Source of the DNA: Namhaeicola litoreus
GTDB lineage: Bacteria; Bacteroidota; Bacteroidia; Flavobacteriales; Flavobacteriaceae
Length of the DNA stretch: 64,000 nt
Reading direction: 5' to 3'
Assembly (NCBI RefSeq): GCF_042679565.1
Contig: NZ_JBHTMY010000003.1
Location: forward strand, 1,178,001-1,242,000
The stretch's first letter is position 1. Each line of letters starts with the position of its first letter. The translations under genes and the position numbers were made by a program. Positions 43,560 through 53,332 of the stretch are shown here, piece after piece. The notes under the pieces are model-generated. The model saw only the letters and a list, made by a program, of their open reading frames with translations, searched no databases and had not been told where the DNA came from.

Positions 43560-45110
43560 ATGCGAAACACTTTCATTTACATTTTTTCACTTGTCCTTTT
43601 ATGGAGCTGTAAGCAGTCAAACGAACCAAGTACACAAGAAATTAAAGCGGATAAAACAGTAAATTTAGATAATTTTACTTCTATGCAGATGACTGGCGTT
43701 GAGCCATTCTCAATTGATGTCGATTTAGAAGGTGCTGTAAATCGTTTATCAAAAGCAGTAACATATAAAACGATATCGAACCAAAACCGAGATGATTTTG
43801 ACACTAAAGCTTTTGAGGATTATCATAAATTTTTAGAGCAATCGTACCCATTGGTGCATAAAACGCTCAAGAAAGAACTACATGGAAACCCAAGGCCTTA
43901 TAGTTTACTATACACTTGGGAAGGCAAAGATTCGAGCTTAGAGCCGGCCTTATTTTATGCACATCAGGATGTGGTTCCTGTTCCTGCTGATTCCAGAGAC
44001 CAGTGGAAAGAAGATCCTTTTGCAGGCACTGTGAAGGATGGTTATATCTGGGGACGTGGTGTTTTGGATGATAAAAATCAAATCCACGCTATTTTAGAAG
44101 CTGCCGAAATGAAAATAAAAGAAGGTTGGCAACCCTCTAGAACCATTTATTTTGTATTTGGACAAGATGAAGAAGTTGGAGGTGCCGAAGGTGCCAAAAT
44201 AATAGCTGATGTATTAGAAGAGAGAGGTATTGAGAGATTTGCCTATGTTATGGATGAATCGGCTCCTTTAACACCAGGTATATTCCCAGGTATTGAAGAA
44301 AACACAGCCTTAATAGGTATTGCTCAAAAAGGTTTTATTAGTTTAGAACTAGCTATACATGGGGTTGGAGGACACTCTTCTATGCCTCCTGAAGAGTCTA
44401 ACATAGGTATTTTAGCTGAAGCGATTACCAAGTTAGAAGCTGCTCAGTTTCCTTACAAAATACACCCAGCCGTACGTCAACAATACTTATATATGGGTCC
44501 TGAATTGGATGAAGAAAATCAGCCTCTATATGCTGCTGTTGCTTTTGGAAAAGATGATGAAATGACTGAAATGGAACAAAAATTCATCGATGTTATGTCT
44601 AAAAACGAAGTAACCAGAGCCATGTTGCATACAACCATCGCCGTAACCATGTTTAATGCTGGAATCAAAGACAATGTGTTACCGCCTTCAGCAACTGCTG
44701 TTGTGAATTTCAGACCAATGCCTGGTGATACACCTGAAGTGATTATGGAACATGTTAAAAAAGCGATAAATGATGATCGTATTGAAATTAGAGACATTTC
44801 TGCATCTACACCGGCTACCAATATTGCAGATGCCAATGGTCCTGGTTATAAAATGCTAGAAAAAACAATCCGTCAAATTTATGGCAATGATTTAATTGTG
44901 TCGCCTTTCTTTGTGGTTGGTGGATCAGACTCTAAACATTTTCAAGCCAGAGATTTTGCGCCCGATGTGTATACGATTACAGCTATCCAATTAGAAAACA
45001 CAGAAGAATTTAAAGGGTTTCACGGTGTAAATGAACGTATTTTGGTAGATGAGTACGCCAAATCTATAGGCTTCTTCTATCAGATTTTTGGTAACCTGGA
45101 AGAGCTATAA
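43560..45110 (+). CDS. M20 family metallopeptidase lipoprotein
   Basis: A 516-residue lipoprotein (lipobox LLWSC, Cys17) related to carboxypeptidase-S/PM20D1-type M20 peptidases. Zinc ligands and catalytic residues are visible: His135 and Asp137 in LFYAHQDVVP, bridging Asp170 in GRGVLDDKNQ, Glu204/Glu205 in GQDEEVGG, DES near 242, and a late His in GGSDSKHF. The dimerisation domain begins near HGVGGHSSMPP. Expected to cleave small peptides or N-acyl amino acids in the envelope. Transcribed from a strong consensus promoter, 140 bp ahead of a porin gene. Confidence 0.9.
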   Translation: MRNTFIYIFSLVLLWSCKQSNEPSTQEIKADKTVNLDNFTSMQMTGVEPFSIDVDLEGAVNRLSKAVTYKTISNQNRDDFDTKAFEDYHKFLEQSYPLVHKTLKKELHGNPRPYSLLYTWEGKDSSLEPALFYAHQDVVPVPADSRDQWKEDPFAGTVKDGYIWGRGVLDDKNQIHAILEAAEMKIKEGWQPSRTIYFVFGQDEEVGGAEGAKIIADVLEERGIERFAYVMDESAPLTPGIFPGIEENTALIGIAQKGFISLELAIHGVGGHSSMPPEESNIGILAEAITKLEAAQFPYKIHPAVRQQYLYMGPELDEENQPLYAAVAFGKDDEMTEMEQKFIDVMSKNEVTRAMLHTTIAVTMFNAGIKDNVLPPSATAVVNFRPMPGDTPEVIMEHVKKAINDDRIEIRDISASTPATNIADANGPGYKMLEKTIRQIYGNDLIVSPFFVVGGSDSKHFQARDFAPDVYTITAIQLENTEEFKGFHGVNERILVDEYAKSIGFFYQIFGNLEEL

Positions 45111-45249
45111 ATACTAGATTAAGGGTGAAAAACCACTTAAAAACATTATTCAGTCACGGATGCGAAAAATCTTTGTTGTGATTATTTAGGATAGTAAAGT
45201 GTACACTAATTCAATAAATGTTATTATAAACTGATCAAGAATCAAACGG

Positions 45250-46527
45250 ATGTATAATTTTAATCTCAAGGTTTTAAAGTATTTTAAATTTATATTGATT
45301 ATAATTCTTTTACAACTGCCATATCAGTTATTGGCCCAAGAAGAAACCTCTAAAGATTCTATACATAATCAATTAACAATTCCTCAAAAAGATGTAAAGG
45401 AAGTTATTCTGGAAACCGCTAGAGAAAAGCTTGTGAATGAGGAATTTCCCGGTTCTTGGCCTATGTTTAGTACCGATTTACGAATGAAAATTGGAGGATA
45501 TGCAAAAGTTGATTTAATTTATGATTTTGACGGTACGACAGATAAAAGTCAATTTTTAATGAATTCTATTCCGGTTGAGGGAGAACCTGAGTTTGGTAAT
45601 GAAGGATATATTTCTTTTCTAGCTAAAGAAACGCGTATTAATATAGACATCCGACGTTTTTCAGAAAACAAAATACCACTACAGTTATTTATCGAAGGTG
45701 ACTTTTTTACAGAAAACAATCGATTTAGAATTAGACATGCCTATATCACGGCTGGAGATTTTATCATTGGACAAACCTGGACTACCTTATCCTTCTTAGA
45801 ATCCATGGCCGCCATGATTGATTTTGCTGCCGGAGATGCCCTGTTTGGCGGACGATCGATTCAAATTAGATATCAAAAAGATATATCCAATAAAATAATG
45901 ATCGTTGCCGGACTCGAGTACTTAAATTCATTAGGTATTGAAAACGCAAATAACTTGTTGGGACAGCCTAATGTGAAATTGCCCTTATTAGCCTTAAGAT
46001 TAGATTATAAATGGAAATCAGGAGTCTTATGGTTAGGTTCAAGTATTGCTCAATTGCGCTGGGATGGTGGCAATGAGGGTCCAAGTGATCAGATTGCTCA
46101 AATTGCATTTGTGGTTGCTGGTCGTCAATATATCGGCAAGAATAATTATTTCACTTTTAACCTAAATTCAGGTAATGCTTATGGTGAAAACATTATTTCA
46201 TTTGCAGGAAGTGACGCAAATGCGGTACTCGATGAAAATGGACAATTGGAAGGAATTCCGGCATTATCTGCTATGGTAGGTTTTATGCATCGCTGGGCAC
46301 CAGGTTTGGAGTCTAATTTTAATTATGCCTATGGCTGGTTAGATGCCCCGGATTCCAGGGCAGATTTTGCCTTAAAACGCGGTGGTGTCGGTCATTTAAA
46401 TTTAATCTATCATTTTGATAAAAATTTCTCTATAGGAACTGAATATATGTGGGGTGCTCAGAGAACCGCAAATGACGCCTATGGTTCGGCCCACAGAATT
46501 CAATCCATGGCCAAATTTGAATTTTAA
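45250..46527 (+). CDS. DcaP-like outer-membrane porin
   Basis: The 425-residue protein has a signal peptide (cut near YQLLAQ), a short helical N-terminal part (KDVKEVILETAREKLVNEE) and a barrel that begins LRMKIGGYAKVDLIYDF, the hallmark of the trimeric DcaP family. Further family phrases are FRIRHAYITAGDFIIGQTWTTL and a C-terminal strand ending in Phe (QSMAKFEF). DcaP-type porins take up dicarboxylates and similar anions; the solute here is not known. The next barrel gene begins 21 bp later. Confidence 0.85.
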   Translation: MYNFNLKVLKYFKFILIIILLQLPYQLLAQEETSKDSIHNQLTIPQKDVKEVILETAREKLVNEEFPGSWPMFSTDLRMKIGGYAKVDLIYDFDGTTDKSQFLMNSIPVEGEPEFGNEGYISFLAKETRINIDIRRFSENKIPLQLFIEGDFFTENNRFRIRHAYITAGDFIIGQTWTTLSFLESMAAMIDFAAGDALFGGRSIQIRYQKDISNKIMIVAGLEYLNSLGIENANNLLGQPNVKLPLLALRLDYKWKSGVLWLGSSIAQLRWDGGNEGPSDQIAQIAFVVAGRQYIGKNNYFTFNLNSGNAYGENIISFAGSDANAVLDENGQLEGIPALSAMVGFMHRWAPGLESNFNYAYGWLDAPDSRADFALKRGGVGHLNLIYHFDKNFSIGTEYMWGAQRTANDAYGSAHRIQSMAKFEF

Positions 46528-46548
46528 ATTTCATTAAACAAATAAAAA

Positions 46549-47448
46549 ATGCATATCAAGTATTTAATCATAATTACCCTGGTACTCTTAATGATTGATC
46601 CACTTTTCGCTCAACGAGATGAGCAAGTAAAAAGCTCTGCTGATTTGGCTAAAGAATTAGCCAATCCAAATGCTACTGTGGGTCAGATGTTGTTTCCAAT
46701 TGATTTTATTGGGTATCATGGAGATCTAAGTGATGCTAGTGGCCAGAGTGCTACAATTATAAATTTTCAACCTTCATTGCCTATCCCCCTTTCAGAAGGC
46801 TTAAACCTATATGTTAGACCTTTGATCCCTATGTATATTTCTCAGCCAACAATTACACCCAATGGTTTTGAACAGGAATCAAGTTTCGGAAACATCAGTG
46901 CTGATGTGGCTGTAGGAAAAACTTGGCCTTCAAAATGGATTACGCTAGTTGGTGTATTTGGTGGATTTAGAACAGCTTCTAATGAAGCCCTTAGAGCGAG
47001 TTACACAACGCTAGGTCCAGAGTTTATGGTGGCAAAATTAACCGGTTTTGGAGCTTTGGGAATTATCGTGAGTCATGCATGGAGTGTCGGCAGTGCAAAG
47101 GATGCAGACCCCTTTAGCTCAACGATATTAGCCGATTCCAATTGGATGACGGCCAACGCGGTTCAAGACGGCGTTAGTATAACAGCAGGACAATATTTCT
47201 ACACGATCAATCTCGAAAATGGTTGGCAAGTTACAGCATCACCTACCTATGCTTACAATCATAATGCGAGTGATGGAAACAAATTGACCTTACCTCTTGG
47301 TACCGGAGTTCAAAAAGTTGTGAAGGCAGGAAAAATGCCGATTAGATTTGGAGCGCAATATTGGTACTATGTAGCCTCGCCTGATGCTTTTGGCCCTCAA
47401 CATCAGCTCCGATTAACCATCGCACCTGTCATTCCATTGCCATGGTAA
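46549..47448 (+). CDS. Putative outer-membrane transporter-like barrel protein
   Basis: A 299-residue protein with a signal peptide (cut near PLFAQ) and the pattern SADLAKELANPNATVGQMLFPIDFIGYHGDL, later FGNISADVAVGKTWP and PIRFGAQYWYYVASPDAFGP with a C-terminus LRLTIAPVIPLPW. This is the type often annotated as transporter or neuromedin-U-like and is distantly like the product at 15495. It is in one unit with the DcaP-like porin. Function unknown. Confidence 0.65.
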   Translation: MHIKYLIIITLVLLMIDPLFAQRDEQVKSSADLAKELANPNATVGQMLFPIDFIGYHGDLSDASGQSATIINFQPSLPIPLSEGLNLYVRPLIPMYISQPTITPNGFEQESSFGNISADVAVGKTWPSKWITLVGVFGGFRTASNEALRASYTTLGPEFMVAKLTGFGALGIIVSHAWSVGSAKDADPFSSTILADSNWMTANAVQDGVSITAGQYFYTINLENGWQVTASPTYAYNHNASDGNKLTLPLGTGVQKVVKAGKMPIRFGAQYWYYVASPDAFGPQHQLRLTIAPVIPLPW

Positions 47449-47649
47449 AGATCTAATTACAATTACATAAAATTATAAATGTCTAAAAAAATCTGACTTT
47501 TCGCACAATATTTTGTCTATAAGATTGAACTATCAAAGTAAATTAAACTGTCAAAAACAATAGAATCAAAAAACTTAAACATTTACCCTAAACTAAATAC
47601 CATTAATACGCTCTAAATTTATTAACTCATAGCTCCTGTTTTTTTGCTA

Positions 47650-49287
47650 CTATTTCATCAAATTAATTTCGGCGATATTCTTTATTCTGTTTCTTTCTAA
47701 GAAAGCATCGATGGTTTCAAAATGCTCAATCACGCGTTGGTCTTTAAATTCAAATACTTTTTGAGATAGACCTTGAAGAAAATCTCTGTCGTGCGAAACC
47801 AGAATCATCGTTCCATCATAAGTGGCCAAAGCTTCTTTTAAAACATCTTTCGATTTGAGATCCAAATGATTCGTTGGCTCATCCAAAATAAGCAAATTCA
47901 CAGGTTCTAGGAGTAATTTTACCATGGCCAGTCTGGTTTTTTCTCCACCTGATAACAAGCTTACTTTTTTATCAAGATCGTCTCCGCTAAACATAAACCG
48001 ACCTAAAATATTCTTGATTTGGGTACGTATTTCTCCTTCGGCTACCTCATCAACCGTTTGAAAAACAGTTAATTCCGGATCTAACAATGATGCTTGATTT
48101 TGTGCGAAATAGCCCACTTTTGTATTATGCCCAAGTTGGCAGGTACCCTCTACCTCTATTTCATTCAAGATCGCCTTGATCATGGTCGATTTTCCTTCAC
48201 CATTTCTTCCTACAAATGAAACTTTTTCACCGCGGGCAATTGCCATATTGGCTCCTTTAAAAACCACCTTTTCTCCATAGGATTTTGTCACATCTTTAAC
48301 GGTTACCGGATAATCACCCGAACGTGGGGCCGGAGGAAAACGTAATTTTAAAGCCGAATTATCGATCTCATCAATTTCGATGATCTCTAATTTTTCAAGC
48401 ATTCTTTCTCTCGAAGAAACCTGGTTTGTTTTAGAATAAGTTCCTTTAAAACGCTCAATAAATGCTTTGTTATCTGCAATCATTTTTTGCTGCTCTTGGT
48501 AGGCTTTGAGTTGATGTGCCCTCCTATCTGCACGCAATTGTAGGTAATGTGAATAATTGGCTTTATAGTCATAAATCCTACCCATCGTTACCTCTATGGT
48601 GCGGTTGGTAATATTATCTATAAAGGCACGGTCGTGAGAAATAACCATCACAGCATTGGCATTGTTCACCAAAAAATTTTCCAGCCAAATGACAGATTCT
48701 ATATCGATATGGTTGGTTGGCTCATCCAACAAAATCAAATCTGGTTTTTGTAATAGTATTTTTGCCAGTTCAATGCGCATTCTCCATCCACCACTAAATT
48801 CTTTCGTTTGTCTTTTAAAATCTTCTTGCTTAAAACCCAATCCCTTCAATGCCTTTTCAACTTCAGCATCGTAATTCACTTCTTCTAAAAGGTAAAATTT
48901 TTCACCGAGATCAGAAACGCGTTCAATAATGGCCATATAAGCATCACTCTCATAATCAGTTCTAGTTTCGAGCTCTTTATTAAGCGCCTCCATTTCTGCT
49001 TTCATGTCGAACACTTGTTTAAAAGCCTTTGCGGCTTCCTCGAAAACAGTGCAATCGTCTTCCGTGAGCAAATGTTGAGGCAAATATGCGATAACGGCAT
49101 CTTTTGGCGCTCTTACATTTCCACGGGTTGCTTGTTTCTCTCCGGCAATGATCTTCATCATCGTAGATTTTCCTGCGCCATTTTTTCCCATCAATGCAAT
49201 TTTATCATTCGGGTTAATTACAAATGAAACATTGCTAAACAAAGTTGTTCCGCCAAATTCTACCGCCAAATTATCTACTGAAATCAT
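47650..49287 (-). CDS. ABC-F family ATPase (translation factor type)
   Basis: The 545-residue protein has two ATP-binding cassettes and no membrane part. First cassette: Walker A GKNGAGKST, signature FSGGWRMRIELAKIL, Walker B LILLDEPTNHID. Second cassette: GRNGEGKST, LLSGGEKTRLAMVKLL, LLILDEPTNHLD. The linker region carries Lys/Arg-rich helices (KAYQEQQKMIADNKAFIERFK). ABC-F proteins bind the ribosomal E site and adjust translation or relieve stalling; it resembles YbiT/EttA-type members and not a known resistance protein. A full -7 box lies just upstream on its strand. Confidence 0.92.
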   Translation of the reverse strand: MISVDNLAVEFGGTTLFSNVSFVINPNDKIALMGKNGAGKSTMMKIIAGEKQATRGNVRAPKDAVIAYLPQHLLTEDDCTVFEEAAKAFKQVFDMKAEMEALNKELETRTDYESDAYMAIIERVSDLGEKFYLLEEVNYDAEVEKALKGLGFKQEDFKRQTKEFSGGWRMRIELAKILLQKPDLILLDEPTNHIDIESVIWLENFLVNNANAVMVISHDRAFIDNITNRTIEVTMGRIYDYKANYSHYLQLRADRRAHQLKAYQEQQKMIADNKAFIERFKGTYSKTNQVSSRERMLEKLEIIEIDEIDNSALKLRFPPAPRSGDYPVTVKDVTKSYGEKVVFKGANMAIARGEKVSFVGRNGEGKSTMIKAILNEIEVEGTCQLGHNTKVGYFAQNQASLLDPELTVFQTVDEVAEGEIRTQIKNILGRFMFSGDDLDKKVSLLSGGEKTRLAMVKLLLEPVNLLILDEPTNHLDLKSKDVLKEALATYDGTMILVSHDRDFLQGLSQKVFEFKDQRVIEHFETIDAFLERNRIKNIAEINLMK

Positions 49288-49305
49288 CTTCTTTTTTTAA
49301 AGCGG

Positions 49306-49313
49306 CAAAAATA
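49306..49313 (-). promoter_or_regulatory. -7 promoter element of the ABC-F gene
   Basis: On the minus strand this reads TATTTTTG, a full match to TAnnTTTG, 18 bp before the start codon. Confidence 0.45.
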
Positions 49314-49403
49314 TTAAAAACTTTAGTGCTAAAATCCTTTTCTAACACTCTTTGCAAAAAAGATTTGTAGCTTCGTGTAAAATGAATCCAAATCTATCAA
49401 AAA

Positions 49404-49859
49404 ATGAAACTTAGTTCTGACATCATCGCTTGTATGAAGAGGAGTGTTCTGTGCTGGTTAGCCACTGTATCTAAAGACAGTATGCCTAATGTATCTCCCA
49501 AAGAAATTTTTTGTGATTACGGCGAAGATCATATAATTGTGGCCAATATTGCCTCTCCACAGACAGTAAAAAACTTACGAATAAACCAGAATGTTTGCCT
49601 CAGTTTTATAGATATTTTTGTTCAAAAGGGATATCAAATCAAAGGTAATTCGGAAATCGTAGATCGAACAAATCCGGAATTTGAAAAAATGCATATTAAA
49701 TTATCAAAGATGACGAAAGGTAAATTTCCTATTACTAATATCATTTTAATTTTTGCTACAAGTACAAAGCAAATTGTTGCTCCCAGCTATTTATTCTATC
49801 CGGAAACCACAGAACAGCAACAAATTGATGCAGCTAAAAAAACCTATAGATTTTTATAA
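49404..49859 (+). CDS. Pyridoxamine-5'-phosphate-oxidase-like FMN-binding protein
   Basis: A 151-residue split-barrel flavoprotein-type protein. Pattern: VLCWLATVSKDSMPNVSPKEIF (the usual substrate/FMN strand), HIIVANIASPQTVKNLRINQNVCLSFIDIF and KGYQIKGNSEIV. Members bind FMN or F420 and reduce small molecules; the true reaction is unknown. It begins a same-strand run of secreted and transferase genes (49404-53924). Confidence 0.85.
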   Translation: MKLSSDIIACMKRSVLCWLATVSKDSMPNVSPKEIFCDYGEDHIIVANIASPQTVKNLRINQNVCLSFIDIFVQKGYQIKGNSEIVDRTNPEFEKMHIKLSKMTKGKFPITNIILIFATSTKQIVAPSYLFYPETTEQQQIDAAKKTYRFL

Positions 49860-49878
49860 ATATAAAAATACATCCACC

Positions 49879-50334
49879 ATGACTAAAAATTTAATTTTTT
49901 ATTGTTTTATGATTTTGTCTACCCCATTTTACGGGCAGAACTTTATTGGCGAAAAGGAGGAGATTGACCAAATTTTAAAAAATATCTCAAAGTTTTCTGC
50001 GCATGTGGTCAATTCGGACCATATAAGCATTGGTAAAGCCTATACATCTGATGCAAAGATCTTTCCGAATAACAAGGATATCATTTTGGGTACAAATGAT
50101 ATTACAAATTATTGGAAAAAAATAGATGGATCCCGTACCATTGCACATAAAATTACTCCCCTAGAAATTAAAGTAATCGGTAATGAAGCTTACGATTATG
50201 GATATTATGAAGGAACAACGAAAACTTCAGATGGAAAAGAAACTTCATGGAAGGGCAAATATGTTATTGTTTGGAAAAAAGTAGAAAAAGATTGGAAAAT
50301 ATATTTGGATATTTGGAATAGAATAGCGGAATAG
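49879..50334 (+). CDS. Secreted SnoaL/DUF4440-like protein (NTF2 fold)
   Basis: The 151-residue protein starts at ATG 49879 with a signal peptide (cut after FYGQ); the longer frame from 49753 lies within the preceding gene. The mature part is an NTF2-like cone: KAYTSDAKIFPNNKDIILGTNDITNYWKK, then EIKVIGNEAYDYGYYEG and GKYVIVWKKVEKDWKIYLDIWN, the typical DUF4440 ending. Role unknown; probably a small-ligand binding or isomerase-like protein in the periplasm. Confidence 0.8.
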   Translation: MTKNLIFYCFMILSTPFYGQNFIGEKEEIDQILKNISKFSAHVVNSDHISIGKAYTSDAKIFPNNKDIILGTNDITNYWKKIDGSRTIAHKITPLEIKVIGNEAYDYGYYEGTTKTSDGKETSWKGKYVIVWKKVEKDWKIYLDIWNRIAE

Positions 50335-50363
50335 ATAAATTGTTTATCCTAATCACACTTAAA

Positions 50364-51995
50364 ATGAAGAAAACATTACTATTGTTTATATGTCTCATCT
50401 CTTATATCACACAAGCACAACAAATTGATTCTATCGCAGTCGCATTGGATATAATAAGGCTCTCCTTTGATAGGGCCGAAATAGATTCTTTGAAAAGCTC
50501 TGTTCAGGAAGAAGCTCAGAATTATGAGGCGATTCGAAAAATGAATTTACCCAATGATCTGCCGTTTAGTTTAGTTTTTAGTCCACCACTCAATAAAACT
50601 AAAATCCCCCAAAAGCAAGAAAATATAGATTGGGACATCGATAAAAAAGTTGAATTGCCAACAAATCAAAACGATTTGGCCTTTTACCCTGTTCACCAAC
50701 TCGCCTATCTGATCAAAAATAAAAAAATCAGTTCTTTAGAACTGACGCAAATCTATTTGAATCGCTTAAAAAAATATGGTCATACTTTAGAATGCGTTAT
50801 AACGCTTACCGATTCTCTTGCGCTGGCACAAGCTAAAAAAGCGGATGAGGAGCTGAAAAAGGGAATCTATCGCGGGCCATTACATGGCATTCCGTATGGA
50901 GCGAAAGATCTTTTAGCCGTAGAAGGATACAAAACAACCTGGGGAGCAATGCCTTACAAGGATCAAGAATTAGCACAAACCGCAACAGTTATTAAAAAAT
51001 TGGAAGAAGGAGGCGCTGTTTTGGTGGCAAAATTAACTTTGGGTGCTTTGGCTTGGGGCGATGTTTGGTATGGAGGAAAAACAAGAAATCCATGGAATTT
51101 AGAGGAAGGCAGCAGTGGGTCATCGGCAGGATCTGCCTCTGCAACCGTAGCTGGTTTGGTGCCTTTTGCCATTGGGAGCGAGACTTGGGGCTCAATTGTC
51201 TCTCCCTCTACCGTTTGCGGTGCAACAGGATTACGACCCACATTTGGCAGGGTGAGTAAACACGGAGCCATGGCATTGAGCTGGAGCATGGATAAACTTG
51301 GTCCGATTTGCAGAAATGCAGTGGATTGTGCTTTGGTGTTAGAAGTGATAAGAGGTGAAGACGGCTTGGATGCCTCGGTGCAAAACTACCCGTTTAACTA
51401 TAAGTCAGGAACAGATGTAAGAAAATTACGAATTGGGTATTTATCAGAGGAGTTTAGCAAGGATAAGTCTAATCGGAAAAATGATAGTACCACCATTGCA
51501 CTGTTAAAATCAAAAGGGATTCAATTAATAGAAAAGAAACTTCCTTCTTCAATTCCTGTTTATTCGCTCAGTTTTATTCTAAGTGCAGAGGCCGGAGCTG
51601 CCTTTGATGAATTGACCAGATCGAACAGAGACACCTTGTTGGTGAGACAGATTAAAAATGCATGGCCTAATGTATTCAGGGCTTCACGTTTAATTCCGGC
51701 GGTGGAGTACATTCAAGCCAATCGCTTAAGACATCAATTAACAACAGAATTTAACGACATGATGCAAGACATCGATGTACTGATAGCGCCGTCTTTCAGC
51801 AGTCAGTTATTAATGTCTAATTTAACCGGACATCCCTGTGTCGTATTGCCAAATGGCAGCTATGCAGAGAATAAGGGTGGCAGTATCACCTTATTGGGCA
51901 ATCATTTTGATGAGGCCAATATTTTAAGTTTTGCCCGCTATATACAAGAAATTACCTCATTTGAAGAAGAACATCCCTCTTTATTTACTAATTAG
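50364..51995 (+). CDS. Secreted amidase (amidase signature family)
   Basis: A 543-residue protein starting at ATG 50364 with a signal peptide (cut near ITQAQ); the TTG at 50340 is not needed. The Ser-cisSer-Lys site is visible: Lys181 in YGAKDLLAVEGYKT, the Gly/Ser-rich EGSSGSSAGSASATVAG, and the nucleophile near Ser277 in GSETWGSIVSPS. An N-terminal extension of about 100 residues precedes the domain that begins PVHQLAYLIKNKKISSLELT. Exported amidases of this group act on amides or peptides; it is not the tRNA-dependent GatA. It is followed 8 bp later by an acetyltransferase gene. Confidence 0.88.
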   Translation: MKKTLLLFICLISYITQAQQIDSIAVALDIIRLSFDRAEIDSLKSSVQEEAQNYEAIRKMNLPNDLPFSLVFSPPLNKTKIPQKQENIDWDIDKKVELPTNQNDLAFYPVHQLAYLIKNKKISSLELTQIYLNRLKKYGHTLECVITLTDSLALAQAKKADEELKKGIYRGPLHGIPYGAKDLLAVEGYKTTWGAMPYKDQELAQTATVIKKLEEGGAVLVAKLTLGALAWGDVWYGGKTRNPWNLEEGSSGSSAGSASATVAGLVPFAIGSETWGSIVSPSTVCGATGLRPTFGRVSKHGAMALSWSMDKLGPICRNAVDCALVLEVIRGEDGLDASVQNYPFNYKSGTDVRKLRIGYLSEEFSKDKSNRKNDSTTIALLKSKGIQLIEKKLPSSIPVYSLSFILSAEAGAAFDELTRSNRDTLLVRQIKNAWPNVFRASRLIPAVEYIQANRLRHQLTTEFNDMMQDIDVLIAPSFSSQLLMSNLTGHPCVVLPNGSYAENKGGSITLLGNHFDEANILSFARYIQEITSFEEEHPSLFTN

Positions 51996-52003
51996 AAAAG
52001 CGA

Positions 52004-52597
52004 ATGAAAAAGTGGTTAAACAATATCCAATTAAGAGGAAATTTGATTGAATTATTTCCTTTGACAATAAACCACAAAGAAGCACTTCTTTTGGCAGCCA
52101 GTGATGGAGAATTGTGGAACTTATGGTATACTTCAGTTCCTTCTAAAGAAACGATAGATGCCTATATCCTGCAGGCACTCGCCCAAAAAGAAGAAAATAT
52201 CGGATATCCTTTTGTAGTATTTCATAAAGAAACAGGAAAAATTATTGGATCGACGAGGTTCTGCAACGCAGACCAGGCTAATCGGAGGTTGGAAATTGGA
52301 TTTACCTGGTACGCAAAGTCTCATCAAAGAACAGGGGTCAATTCAGAATGTAAATTTTTATTACTCCGTTATGCTTTCGAAGAATTGAATTGTATTGCTG
52401 TTCAATTTCTTACCAATTGGTACAACATTCAATCGCGAGAAGCCATTACTCGTTTGGGTGCGAAACAAGATGGTATCTTGAGAAATCATCGCATTAATCC
52501 TGATGGAACTTACCGAGATTCTGTCGTATTTTCAATTACAGAACAAGAATGGCCAAATGTAAAAAAATCGTTACAGTTAAGATTGCAAAGGAATTAA
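52004..52597 (+). CDS. GNAT family N-acetyltransferase (RimJ/RimL type)
   Basis: The 197-residue protein has the GNAT core: VFHKETGKIIGSTRFCN, RRLEIGFTWYAKSHQRTGVNSECKFLLLRYAFEEL (the acetyl-CoA pyrophosphate loop is in QRTGVN) and REAITRLGAKQDGILRNHRI. The group acetylates protein N-termini, amino acids or antibiotics; the acceptor is unknown here. It lies 8 bp after the amidase gene. Confidence 0.88.
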   Translation: MKKWLNNIQLRGNLIELFPLTINHKEALLLAASDGELWNLWYTSVPSKETIDAYILQALAQKEENIGYPFVVFHKETGKIIGSTRFCNADQANRRLEIGFTWYAKSHQRTGVNSECKFLLLRYAFEELNCIAVQFLTNWYNIQSREAITRLGAKQDGILRNHRINPDGTYRDSVVFSITEQEWPNVKKSLQLRLQRN

Positions 52598-52708
52598 GCT
52601 TTAAACAATTGATTGAAAACGTATTTTTTAATAAAAGTATTAAGAAGAGTTTATTTAGAATCTCTCAAAAAAGACTGAAATATTGAAGTAATAAATCAAT
52701 TGATTTAA

Positions 52709-53332
52709 ATGAAAAAACAAATCGACATAAATACCTGGAATCGAAAAGACCATTTTAATTTCTTTAAACAATTTGAAGAGCCTTTTTTTGGTGTAACCGT
52801 AGAGATAAACTGCACCAAAGCATATCGAAAAGCGAAAGAAAGAAACTATTCTTTTTTTCTGTATTATTTGCATACTTCTTTAGTTGCAGCGAATTCTATT
52901 GAGCCTTTTCGCTATCGGATTATAGATGGAGAAGTTTTTGTTTTCGACAGTGTAAATGCATCGCCAACCATTAACAGAGAGAATGGCCCATTTGGTTTTT
53001 CATACATGAACTATAAAGAGAATTTTGAAGATTTTGTAATCGAAGCAAAGAAAGAAATTGAACGCGTAAGAAGTACAACAGGACTGATGCCGGCTGTTTC
53101 CGGTGAAAATGTGATCCACTATTCTTCCCTGCCTTGGTTAAACTTTACCTCTTTATCGCATGCAAGAAGTTATTCTTTTTTAGATAGTTGTCCTAAAATA
53201 TCTTTTGGCCAAATGTTTGAGAAAGAGGGTGAAAAATTTATGCCCGTTTCCATCCATGTACACCATGCACTTATGGATGGTTATGAAGTAGGTTTATTTG
53301 TAGATAAATTTCAAATTTTGATGAATGGCTAG
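52709..53332 (+). CDS. Chloramphenicol-acetyltransferase-like protein (CatA type)
   Basis: A 207-residue protein with the CAT catalytic motif HVHHALMDGYEVG near the C-terminus (catalytic His186, structural Asp190). The start DINTWNRKDHFNFFKQFEEPFFGVTVEINCT is the usual CAT N-terminus. It may use another acceptor, since chromosomal CAT-like genes are common and often do not give resistance. The stop overlaps the start of the next gene by 8 bp, so the two are translated together. Confidence 0.85.
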   Translation: MKKQIDINTWNRKDHFNFFKQFEEPFFGVTVEINCTKAYRKAKERNYSFFLYYLHTSLVAANSIEPFRYRIIDGEVFVFDSVNASPTINRENGPFGFSYMNYKENFEDFVIEAKKEIERVRSTTGLMPAVSGENVIHYSSLPWLNFTSLSHARSYSFLDSCPKISFGQMFEKEGEKFMPVSIHVHHALMDGYEVGLFVDKFQILMNG

